In this document: piece after piece, positions 16,823 to 24,730 of the stretch | Layout of the letters: each line of letters opens with the position of its first letter | Position numbering within the stretch: the stretch's first letter is position 1 | NCBI RefSeq assembly: GCF_003287955.1 | Contig: NZ_QMKP01000012.1 | Coordinates: forward strand, 96,036-160,035 | Direction of reading: 5' to 3' | From: Arthrobacter sp. AQ5-06 | GTDB lineage: Bacteria > Actinomycetota > Actinomycetes > Actinomycetales > Micrococcaceae | Length of the DNA stretch: 64,000 bases | Made by a program: the position numbers and the translations under genes | The notes under the pieces: generated by a model | What the model was told of the DNA's origin: nothing | Database searches by the model: none | What the model saw: only the letters and a program-made list of their open reading frames with translations

Positions 16823-17737
16823 TCAGGGAGCGGGAACCGGGAAGAACACCCGGGGGTCCTGCAGGAGGGCCGGGTAATCGAACGCGGACCGGTCGATCAC
16901 CTCGGTGACGCTGAAGGTGCGGCCGAACCGGCCGTCGTCGAGCGTGATGGGACGGCCCAGGACGTGCCCGACAGCGAACTTGTTGCCGTCCTCAAACGAA
17001 ACCGCGACGGTGGTCTTGCCGGGGAGGGTGGCGAATGCTTCCTCCTGCGCCTGGCGCTTCCGGGTGGGCTTCTTCACGAGCTGCTTGGGCGGCAGCTTGC
17101 GCGGCTGCTTGGACGGGCGGCGGGAGCCGTCGTCGACGTAAACGGGGGAGTAGCCGTCTTCAGGAGCGCCGGGTGCAACAGCACCGCCGCGGCGGATCGG
17201 CGGCAGCGCCACGGTATCCAGCGTCTGCGGATCGATTTCGGCGTGCGGGTCGCGGAGGATCCAGAGGATATCGCCCTCGGGTTCTGCCGGATAGAACTCG
17301 TGCTTGGGCTCAGGCCAAATGAAGTCCAGGTCCAAGTCGGCGTCCGGGAACACTGTCTTGTAGAACTTTGGTTCCTTGCGGAGCAGCTTCGCGCGGTGGC
17401 TCAGGTGGAAATCAGGGTTTCCGAGCCACTCCGGCAGCGGGATCTTGGCCGCGTAATCCGGGTGTGCTGCCTGAGGCGCAAACTCGGTGATGTTGGCTCG
17501 CGTGTTGTCTGCATGGCCGCGGGTGGTCCATTCGTCCACCATCGCCAGGCCGTACATGGTGAGCGCCGGAACGTGGCCCATCCACATGCGGACTGCGGGG
17601 TGGTCCAGCCAGCCGTACTCGGGAATCACCAGAGCCCGGAGGGTCTGCAGCGCCTCGACACGCTGCTTGCCAAGCCTGGCGGTGTCCAGTGCTGCGGCGC
17701 TCTGCCGGAAATCGGGATACGGAAGGAAGGTTTGCAT
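16823..17737 (-). CDS. MSMEG_6728-family conserved protein
   Basis: 304 residues from ATG 17737, the family-typical MQTFLPYPDF start; GAAGGG abuts this ATG and longer starts lack support. The N-terminal domain (residues 1-130) has QSAAALDTARLGKQRVEALQ, WLDHPAVRMWMGH and PDFHLSHRAKLLRKEPKFY, the recognisable pattern of the MSMEG_6728 family, which has some resemblance to T4 endonuclease-V-like pyrimidine-dimer glycosylases (Arg/His-rich N-terminal layout). The C-terminal half has a basic stretch (RRPSKQPRKLPPKQLVKKPTR), then a compact segment ending at VFFPVPAP. The enzymatic role is not proven. It sits directly upstream of the SDR gene with 4 bp between them. Confidence 0.75.
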   Translation of the reverse strand: MQTFLPYPDFRQSAAALDTARLGKQRVEALQTLRALVIPEYGWLDHPAVRMWMGHVPALTMYGLAMVDEWTTRGHADNTRANITEFAPQAAHPDYAAKIPLPEWLGNPDFHLSHRAKLLRKEPKFYKTVFPDADLDLDFIWPEPKHEFYPAEPEGDILWILRDPHAEIDPQTLDTVALPPIRRGGAVAPGAPEDGYSPVYVDDGSRRPSKQPRKLPPKQLVKKPTRKRQAQEEAFATLPGKTTVAVSFEDGNKFAVGHVLGRPITLDDGRFGRTFSVTEVIDRSAFDYPALLQDPRVFFPVPAP

Positions 17738-17927
17738 CCCTTCAGTCTGACGGCATGCGGCGGATGTGCCAATTGCAGTGCCCGGCGCCACACGCGCGGG
17801 ATCCGGTGGCAGCGCCCCTTAGGCGTGGCGTCGCCGCGAAATAGTTCACATAGTGGACCGATACATACAGCTGGTGCCGCTAACCACTAAGATCACCGAA
17901 ACGCCCCACCGTCCTGAAAGCCCCCTT

Positions 17928-18530
17928 ATGACAATTTCACCTGAAGTGACCACCGGTTCAACGCAGCTCTTTGTGCCCAAGTTCGGGCAGATGCTTGATC
18001 CGGAGGCCAAGGGCATCCTGGTCCTTGATGAATTTACCCTTGACCCGGCCGCGGCGCGGACCGAGCAGCACGGTTTTCGTGCGGCCGTGGCCTCAGTGGC
18101 ACTGACCCTTCGCCGGATCGTCGCGCTGCGGATCGTGATCGCGCTCGTGGCCATCGGCAACCTGCCCCTGTTCCTGATGTCCAGCGGCTGGTGGATCTAC
18201 GCCGTTTCCCTCGCGTTGGTGATAGGTGTGCACCTTGCCGTCTCCTGGCTGAACAAGCACGAGCCCAAAGTGCGCCAGCGCCAGATGCTGGAACTTCACC
18301 TGCACCGCGAACGGAGCGCCAACTACCGCAAGGTCCGTGACGCCGTGAAGTTCATGATCGACACCCCCAGCCGCATGAACGAGCACTTCTACCTTGAACT
18401 GCTGGCGGCCAAGCGGGTGGCACTGAACCTCGCCCATGGCACGGTGGCCCTGCTGGACACCACCGACGACGCCGCGTGGAAGGTTCGCATCATCCGCGAG
18501 ATTCCGGCCGTGGCCAAGGCAGCAGCCTAG
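17928..18530 (+). CDS. Putative membrane protein with two transmembrane helices
   Basis: 200 residues from ATG 17928 (GAAAG upstream; a GTG at 17853 is also in frame). The N-terminus is soluble and mildly acidic. Residues 66-107 form a hairpin of two helices (LRIVIALVAIGNLPLFLMSS and WWIYAVSLALVIGVHLAVSW), and the rest is helical and charged (RQRQMLELHLHRERSANYRK). There are no Cys or known catalytic motifs. I do not recognise the family. It is divergent from the MSMEG_6728 gene and convergent to the Rpf-like gene, sharing a terminator. Confidence 0.6.
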   Translation: MTISPEVTTGSTQLFVPKFGQMLDPEAKGILVLDEFTLDPAAARTEQHGFRAAVASVALTLRRIVALRIVIALVAIGNLPLFLMSSGWWIYAVSLALVIGVHLAVSWLNKHEPKVRQRQMLELHLHRERSANYRKVRDAVKFMIDTPSRMNEHFYLELLAAKRVALNLAHGTVALLDTTDDAAWKVRIIREIPAVAKAAA

Positions 18531-18600
18531 GCCAGCAGGATCGCGGACTGGAAGCCAGGAAGATCAGGCGCCTGCCAGTCATCCAGAACACAACAACGGA

Positions 18601-18645
18601 CGACGCCGGAACTCCCCAGTGAGGGGCGCTCCGGCGTCGTTGTTT
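18601..18645. terminator. Bidirectional hairpin between convergent genes
   Basis: CGACGCCGGA (18601-18610) pairs with TCCGGCGTCG (18630-18639), with an inner CCCC/GGGG pairing, and TTGTTT follows. It lies 70 bp past one stop and about 90 bp before the other convergent stop, so it may serve both genes. Confidence 0.6.
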
Positions 18646-18731
18646 CCCGGGGTTGTTGCTTCCGGGTTTTGTTGTTTCCGCGGGCCGTCGTTCTTGGGGA
18701 AAGGGGCGGTTCCCGCGGAAAGTGTTGAAGC

Positions 18732-19478
<747 letters not shown>

Positions 19479-19599
19479 TCAATTTTCGGTGTCTGCCGGC
19501 CGGGCAGTTCTGGTGGAGGCAGCACCGGGCATTCATTCACCCGCTTGGCGGGCTTACGTTTCACGCTAGGACATCGCCGGTCCGTTATCAAACCGAGAT

Positions 19600-20107
19600 G
19601 ATTTCTGGTCGTCTGCTACGGTGTGCGCGACCCCCAGCCCATGGCATTCAGGGCAGACGCCGGCCGCCGCGTTCGGCGAAAACGCGTCGGAGTCCAGTTG
19701 CTCGGCGCCGGGCGGGTAGATGCCAGCCCGGGAAACAGCATGCGGAGCGAATTGGAGAGCTGGTCACCGTGCCCACGGTGGAGCGGCTGCTGGGTGCGCC
19801 GCGGCGGTGCTAAGGGCGACGGCGGGAGGCAACCCGGAGAGATTATGGCCCTGCTGGACGAGACGGCGTGCGTACGGGGCCACGGATTCGAAGTAACGGT
19901 GCTGGGCTTCGGCGTAGATGATACCGAAAGCCAGTGACGACTTTCCCGAGCCGGAGACCCCTATAAACGCCACGATGGAGACGTGGGGCACATCCACGTC
20001 CACGTTCCGCAGGTTGTTCTCCCGCGCGCCCGGACGCGGACAAAGCCGTCCGCCAGATGGCCGGGAGTGGGAAAAGAAAGATCGTCAGCCTGCTTAGGGT
20101 TGCGCAT
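19600..20107 (-). pseudogene. Decayed UvrA-family ABC ATPase, N-terminal part only
   Basis: Only about 170 codons of a UvrA-like (drug-resistance or excinuclease paralogue, normally about 800 residues) are present, spread over several frames. The pieces from ATG 20107 are: MRNPKQ...DGFVRVR; a frameshift near 20030; ARENNLRNVDVDVP; then IVAFIGVSGSGKSSLAFG (Walker A); YFESVAPYARRLVQQG; GLPPAVAL; shifts to RSTVGTVTS, LSNSLRMLF and RAGIYPPGAEQLDSDAF; and CPECHGLG of the zinc-type insertion. There are at least three frameshifts and one internal loss, so the gene is dead. Homology stops near 19600, with no trace of the second ATPase half. Confidence 0.85.
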
Positions 20108-20155
20108 TGAGCCGACTCTAGCCGCGAACCGGCCTGCGGGCGATATCCTGACCCG

Positions 20156-21277
20156 ATGGACAACAACCGGGACACTGCCGCCGATCCGCTGCCACAGACG
20201 GAACTATCAGGTACGGAAGTGCCCGAGACGGAACTTCCAGGGACGGGACTTCCAGGGACGGAACCTTCGGAGATGGATCTGCCCGAGACCGAAGCGGCGC
20301 AGCCCCTGCCCGTCGCGGAACTGCACCTGCACATTGAGGGCACGCTGCAGCCGGAGCTGATCCTCGAACTGGCCGAACGCAACGGCATCACTCTTCCTTA
20401 CTCTGGCCTGGAGGAGCTCCGGGGACTTTACGAGTTCACGGACCTGCAGTCCTTCCTGGACCTCTACTACGCCAATATGGCGGTGCTGCAGACCGAGCAG
20501 GACTTCGCCGACATGACCCGCGCGTACTTGTCCCGGGCCGCCACGGCGGGTGTCCGGCACGCGGAGATCATGATGGACCCGCAGGCCCACCTGTCCCGCG
20601 GTGTGAGCCTGGAAACCTGCGTCAACGGGGTGGCGTCGGCCCTGGCCACCTCCCAAGAGGACTTCGGCATTTCCACCCTGCTGATCGCCGCGTTCCTGCG
20701 GGACCTGTCCGAGGAATCCGCGCTGAAGGTCCTGGACGGGCTCCTGGCCATGAACGCTCCCATTGCGGCTATCGGCCTGGATTCGGCCGAGGTGGGCAAC
20801 CCGCCGGCCAAGTTTGAGCGGTTGTTCGCCAAAGCCCGCGAAGCGGGCCTGCGGCTGACCGCGCACGCAGGCGAGGAAGGGCCGGCGTCGTACATTATCG
20901 AAGCACTGGACATCCTCGGAGTGGAGCGGATTGACCACGGCATCCGCTGCATGGAGGACTCGGAGCTCGTGGAGCGGCTGGTGGCGGACCGGATTCCGCT
21001 GACTGTCTGCCCGCTCTCGAATGTCCGGCTGCGGGCCGTGGATACCCTGGCGGACCATCCGTTGCCGGCCATGCTCGCCGCCGGGCTTAACGTCTCCGTG
21101 AACTCGGATGATCCGGCCTACTTCGGTGGGTACGTGGACGACAACTTTTCCCAGCTGAAGGCCGTTTTTGACCTTTCAGACTTCGACAGGGCACGGCTCG
21201 CGGCCAATTCCATCCATTCGTCGTTCGCCTCCGAGGAGCGCAAAGCCGAACTCCTGGATGAGCTGAACGGCGTGTAG
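20156..21277 (+). CDS. Adenine/adenosine deaminase-family protein (adenine deaminase type likely)
   Basis: 373 residues. The metal-dependent amidohydrolase fold shows VAELHLHIEGTLQPELI (first His pair), LTAHAGEEG (His-Ala-Gly-Glu), RIDHGIRCM and VNSDDPAYF (the Asp ligand), so the zinc site is complete. HIEGTLQPE rather than HLDGSLRP, and the LQSFLDLYY segment, point to the adenine deaminase branch (adenine to hypoxanthine) more than adenosine deaminase. The first 45 residues are extra: a Glu/Thr/Pro-rich, loosely repeated tail (TELSGTEV, TELPGTGLPGTE, DLPETE) coded by a short DNA tandem repeat, probably disordered. A shorter start cannot be excluded. Purine salvage role. Confidence 0.88.
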   Translation: MDNNRDTAADPLPQTELSGTEVPETELPGTGLPGTEPSEMDLPETEAAQPLPVAELHLHIEGTLQPELILELAERNGITLPYSGLEELRGLYEFTDLQSFLDLYYANMAVLQTEQDFADMTRAYLSRAATAGVRHAEIMMDPQAHLSRGVSLETCVNGVASALATSQEDFGISTLLIAAFLRDLSEESALKVLDGLLAMNAPIAAIGLDSAEVGNPPAKFERLFAKAREAGLRLTAHAGEEGPASYIIEALDILGVERIDHGIRCMEDSELVERLVADRIPLTVCPLSNVRLRAVDTLADHPLPAMLAAGLNVSVNSDDPAYFGGYVDDNFSQLKAVFDLSDFDRARLAANSIHSSFASEERKAELLDELNGV

Positions 21278-21516
21278 CTCCGCGCGTTCCTGCTCGCTAC
21301 ACTGGTGCCCGAGCGCGGCCGGGAAGAGTCCGGCGATACCCGGGATTTGCGCTACGGGGTTGAGTAAACAGCCCCCTAGCCGAGACTCCTGCCTCACTTC
21401 GGCTGTAATCCGCGTCATAGTCGGTCATGACACGCAGAGTTAACCATTTCAAGTCGCGCGATTAACACGCGGTTGGCAGGATGCCTAGTGACAGATCGCA
21501 TTATGCAAGGGGAATC

Positions 21517-22398
21517 ATGGCCAAGTCCATCGCAGATAACACCGACCTCCGACTGAAGACCGTGCTGCACGTCCTGACCGAAGGCGTATGGTCGGGCGAT
21601 TCACTCAACGCCGGCGAGGTTTTGGCGGAAGCCACCGCGCGCGTGCCGTTCAGTGATCACGAGGCGGCGCTGCTCAGCGGCGGCATTCCACGGGGGCACA
21701 AGACGCTCACGTCCGCCACGGCGAAGCTGGTCAAGGCCGGCTGGCTGGTCAAGGGCCGTTCCGGCTGGACCATCACCGAGGACGGCATGCGCGCCACGGT
21801 GGCCTTCCCCGATGCGGATTCCTTCGCCACAGCCCTCGACGCCGGCACTCCGGTTCCTGCCGACGTTGCCATTCCGCCGGCACCGGCAGCGGCACCGACA
21901 CCGGCAGTCAAGACGGCTCCCGCCAAGAAAGCGCCGGCGAAGCGGACTCCAGTTAAGAAGGCCGCCGACGCCGTCGGGAAGGCAGCCAAGGCCATCGAAG
22001 ACGCCGTGGAGCCCGTGGTCAAGGCCGTCCGCTCGCGCAAGGCAGCGCCAAAAGCGGCGCCTAAGGCAAAGTCAGAAGCGCCTGCTGTGGAGACTTTCCC
22101 GCAGCCTGAGGCCGTGGCGGTGGCCGGGGACTTCAACACCATCCTGGGCGCGCCGGAGAACTGGGCCCCGCAGTACGACGAGGCCCAGCTGACGCTCGAT
22201 GCCCTGGACCAGCTGTGGAAGATCAGCGCCGACCTGCCTGCCGGCTCTTACACCTTCAAGATCGCCCTGAACCGCTCGTGGGACGAGAACTACGGCGCGT
22301 TCGGCACGTTCGATGGCCCCAACCACGAACTGCACCACGTCGGTGGCACAGTCACCATCCGGTATGACCACCGTACGCGGGACATCACCATCAACTGA
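21517..22398 (+). CDS. Winged-helix N-terminus joined by a Lys/Ala linker to an X25-like beta domain
   Basis: 293 residues from ATG 21517 (AAGGGGA 4 bp upstream). Residues 1-95 look like a winged helix of the Mrr_N kind: LRLKTVLHVLTEGVW, then ALLSGGIPRGHKTLTS and GWLVKGRSGWTITEDG. Residues 105-200 are low complexity (PAKKAPAKRTPVKKA, KAVRSRKAAPKAAPK), histone-H1-like and strongly basic, consistent with DNA binding. Residues about 210-293 match the X25/pullulanase-associated beta-sandwich: VAGDFNTILGAPENWAPQYD, LPAGSYTFKIALNRSWDENYG and VTIRYDHRTRDI. X25 domains are known beside carbohydrate-active enzymes. The combination with a DNA-binding head is unusual; the function is unknown. Confidence 0.75.
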   Translation: MAKSIADNTDLRLKTVLHVLTEGVWSGDSLNAGEVLAEATARVPFSDHEAALLSGGIPRGHKTLTSATAKLVKAGWLVKGRSGWTITEDGMRATVAFPDADSFATALDAGTPVPADVAIPPAPAAAPTPAVKTAPAKKAPAKRTPVKKAADAVGKAAKAIEDAVEPVVKAVRSRKAAPKAAPKAKSEAPAVETFPQPEAVAVAGDFNTILGAPENWAPQYDEAQLTLDALDQLWKISADLPAGSYTFKIALNRSWDENYGAFGTFDGPNHELHHVGGTVTIRYDHRTRDITIN

Positions 22399-22463
22399 CC
22401 GGGCCCGTCCCACTAGTTCCGTTCCCAGCTGCGTTCCAGGCCCCACCGCCCCGCCTAACCCGC

Positions 22464-22528
22464 GGAGTTTTCGTCCAGATAACGGCCGATGGGTGCGGTT
22501 TTGGGATCAGTATCTGGACAAAAACTCC
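22464..22528. repeat. 18-bp inverted repeat with 29-nt loop
   Basis: Arms 22464-22481 and 22511-22528 pair at 17 of 18 positions. Together with the next palindrome they fill most of the 204-bp gap before yceI. They could be a regulatory hairpin or a remnant of a small palindromic element. Confidence 0.6.
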
Positions 22529-22539
22529 GGAGTGAAGCA

Positions 22540-22574
22540 GTGTGGAAACCGGTCGTCCTGACCGGTTTCCACAC
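22540..22574. repeat. Perfect 15-bp palindrome with 5-nt loop before yceI
   Basis: GTGTGGAAACCGGTC (22540-22554) and its exact complement GACCGGTTTCCACAC (22560-22574) flank GTCCT. It ends 28 bp before the yceI start, so it could be an operator or sit in the leader RNA. Confidence 0.65.
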
Positions 22575-22602
22575 CACTGTTTCCCACAAAGGAGATGCAA
22601 AA

Positions 22603-23148
22603 GTGACCCTACCTTCAGGCCTTACATCAGGCGTCTGGACACTGGACATGTCGCACAGTGAGGTCGGCTTCACTGTCCGGCACGCGGGCATCAGCAAGGT
22701 CCGCGGACGTTTCACGGACGCCTCGGCCGAAGCCCGCGTTGGCGCATCCCTTGCCGACTCTTCGCTTCACGCCACGGTCAAAACTGCCAGCTTCGATTCC
22801 GGCGACGCCAACCGCGACGGACATGTGAAGGGGGCGGACTTCTTCGATGTGGAGGAATACCCCGAGATGACGTTCCGCGCCACGTCGGTGGAGGGCGACG
22901 GCGAGGATTACACGCTCACGGGCGATCTCACCATCCGCGGAATCACCAAGCCGGTGGAGCTGGAGGTCGAATTCACCGGCGTGGCCGTGGACCCGTTTGG
23001 TGCCACCCGCGCAGGATTCTCCGCGGAGTGCGACATCAGCCGCAAGGAGTTCGGCCTGACCTGGAATGCTGCCCTGGAAGCCGGCGGCCTGCTGGTGAGC
23101 GACAAGGTGAAGATCAACGTCGAAGCTGCGCTGGTTAAGCAGTCCTGA
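22603..23148 (+). CDS. yceI: YceI-family lipid-binding-fold protein
   Basis: 181 residues from GTG 22603, with AAAGGAG 8 bp upstream. The frame stays open farther upstream but the ribosome site sets this start. Motifs: SGVWTLDMSHSEVGFTVRHA, VRGRFTDASAEARVG, HVKGADFFDVEEYPEMTF and GDLTIRGITKPVELEVEF, the full YceI lipocalin-like barrel that holds isoprenoid lipids such as ubiquinone or menaquinone precursors. There is no signal peptide, so this copy is probably cytoplasmic, unlike the periplasmic E. coli protein. The acylphosphatase gene follows after 5 bp. Confidence 0.93.
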   Translation: MTLPSGLTSGVWTLDMSHSEVGFTVRHAGISKVRGRFTDASAEARVGASLADSSLHATVKTASFDSGDANRDGHVKGADFFDVEEYPEMTFRATSVEGDGEDYTLTGDLTIRGITKPVELEVEFTGVAVDPFGATRAGFSAECDISRKEFGLTWNAALEAGGLLVSDKVKINVEAALVKQS

Positions 23149-23153
23149 CTGCC

Positions 23154-23468
23154 ATGAGTCTTTCCGGGCGCCTGGATGACTCCGGCCGGGGTATCGGCGA
23201 TATCCGGCTCTCTGTCCGCGTCTTTGGCGTGGTGCAGGGGGTCGGATTCCGTTTCTGGACGATGGGCAAGGCCGACGAACTGGCGCTCAAGGGCGTGGTG
23301 AGGAACATCGACGACGGCTCGGTGTCCATCGTGGCCGAAGGGCCGGAGCAGCAGGTCCAAAAGCTCCTGGACTGGCTGAGGTCGGAGAACGCCCCCGGCC
23401 GGGTGGAACGGGTGGAGGAGTCCATCTCCGCTGCGGACGGATCGTTCCGGGATTTCAGGGCCCGCTGA
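23154..23468 (+). CDS. Acylphosphatase
   Basis: 104 residues; acylphosphatases are about 90-100 long and hydrolyse acyl phosphates. The phosphate-binding loop VFGVVQGVGFRFW contains catalytic Arg33, and Asn51 in GVVRNIDDGSV is the second catalytic residue. EGPEQQVQKLLDWL follows as the usual helix. The first 17 residues are a variable extension. It lies 5 bp after yceI, probably in the same transcript, and is convergent to the MFS gene. Confidence 0.93.
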   Translation: MSLSGRLDDSGRGIGDIRLSVRVFGVVQGVGFRFWTMGKADELALKGVVRNIDDGSVSIVAEGPEQQVQKLLDWLRSENAPGRVERVEESISAADGSFRDFRAR

Positions 23469-23497
23469 CCGGCTCCTGGCCAGCTCCGCGCTGGAGG

Positions 23498-24721
23498 CTA
23501 GGCGGACGTTGCTTCGGCCGACGTGGCCTGGCCTTCCTTCGGCCCCAGTGGGTAGGCGTGCCGGCGTCCCGCCAGGATCAGCACAAACGCGACGACGGCG
23601 GGAATGGCGGCCGCGACCGGGATCAGGAGCGGCCCCGCGAAAGTGAGGGCGGCGGCGCCGAACATGGCACCGATCATGATCCCGACCTGGATGGTCAGTA
23701 CCGTCAGTCCGTTGGCGGCGTCTCTGTACTCGCCGCCGGCCCGGAGGATGGCGGACTGGTTGTAAATCCCCATGGCTCCGATGCCTGTGCCCCAGACCAA
23801 TATCAGAACCAACGCGACGGGCAGCGCCAAGGCCGGCAGGACGCTTCCCACCAGCGGAAGCAACGCCAAGGACACCACAACGCCGGCGACGGTGATCAGG
23901 AGCCAGCGCCGCGGCCGGGAATCGACGGTGACGCCGGCGATCCAGATGCCCACCAGCCCGGCAACGCCTAAGACACTGATGGACAGCGGGATGCTGAAGT
24001 CAGGCAGCCGCACCTCGCGCAGGAACGGTGCAATGTAGGTGAACAGGGCGAAATGGGCCATAAGTAGCAAGGGCCAGCCAATGGCGACAGTCTTCACTCC
24101 CGGCTGGCCGATCGCTTTGCGAAGGGACGGGTGCGGAGCGTCGGGGATGCGCCGCACCGGAGGAAGCAGCCAGAAGGCCAGGATTGCCAGCAGCACGCCG
24201 GAGGCGGCCAGCACCAGGAACGCCGCGCGCCAGCCGACGAGGTTTCCCAAGGCAGTCCCCACCGGGGCGCCGATGGCTAGGCCCAGGCTGTTGCCGCTGA
24301 ACACGATGGCCAGCGCCTTGCCTACTTTGTGGGCGGGGACAATCCGAGCCACAAAGGGGGCCATGGCGGACCACAGCAGGCCATGGGCGATGCCGCCCAC
24401 CAGCCGTGATCCCATCGCGGCACCGAAATCGGAGACGATGGCCAGCAGCGCGTTGCTGGCAGCGAAGAACAGGATCAGCGCGATGAGCAGGTAGTGCCGC
24501 GGGATCCGCGACAGCAGCATGGACAAGGGGATCACTGTGACCACGATGATGGCCGCGTAGCCCGCCGTCAGGTACCCGGCGGTTGCCTCGGAGACCCTGA
24601 AGTCGGCGCTGATCTGGGGCAGCAGGCCGGAGGGAAGGAGTTCGGTGGTGATGGCGGTGAAGCCGATGGCGGCAAGGACGATCAAGGCGCCGACAGGCAA
24701 CCTGTTGCTCTGGGATGTCAC
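23498..24721 (-). CDS. MFS transporter, 12-helix DHA1-type exporter
   Basis: 407 residues with about 12 hydrophobic segments. The N-terminal half has GFTAITTELLPSGLLPQISA, SRIPRHYLLIA and GLAIGAPVGTALGNLVGWRAAF, features of the AraJ/YdhP-like DHA1 (H+-driven drug or sugar exporter) subgroup. The C-terminus GRRHAYPLGPKEGQATSAEA is short and polar. The substrate is unknown. It follows the large nuclease-helicase gene on the same strand with 9 bp between the two, so it may be in one transcript, though no functional link is seen. Confidence 0.88.
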   Translation of the reverse strand: MTSQSNRLPVGALIVLAAIGFTAITTELLPSGLLPQISADFRVSEATAGYLTAGYAAIIVVTVIPLSMLLSRIPRHYLLIALILFFAASNALLAIVSDFGAAMGSRLVGGIAHGLLWSAMAPFVARIVPAHKVGKALAIVFSGNSLGLAIGAPVGTALGNLVGWRAAFLVLAASGVLLAILAFWLLPPVRRIPDAPHPSLRKAIGQPGVKTVAIGWPLLLMAHFALFTYIAPFLREVRLPDFSIPLSISVLGVAGLVGIWIAGVTVDSRPRRWLLITVAGVVVSLALLPLVGSVLPALALPVALVLILVWGTGIGAMGIYNQSAILRAGGEYRDAANGLTVLTIQVGIMIGAMFGAAALTFAGPLLIPVAAAIPAVVAFVLILAGRRHAYPLGPKEGQATSAEATSA

Positions 24722-24730
24722 CCCCTGAAT

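Noticed and set aside
18639..18700. Three similar GTTGTTTCCCGG-like units after the bidirectional terminator
   Set aside because: Low-complexity, imperfect and short; no gene or clear element, so not called as a separate repeat.
21278..21516. Structured leader or riboswitch before the winged-helix/X25 gene
   Set aside because: Short inverted repeats (CCGGG/CCCGG) are visible, but no known riboswitch core or covarying structure could be recognised by eye.
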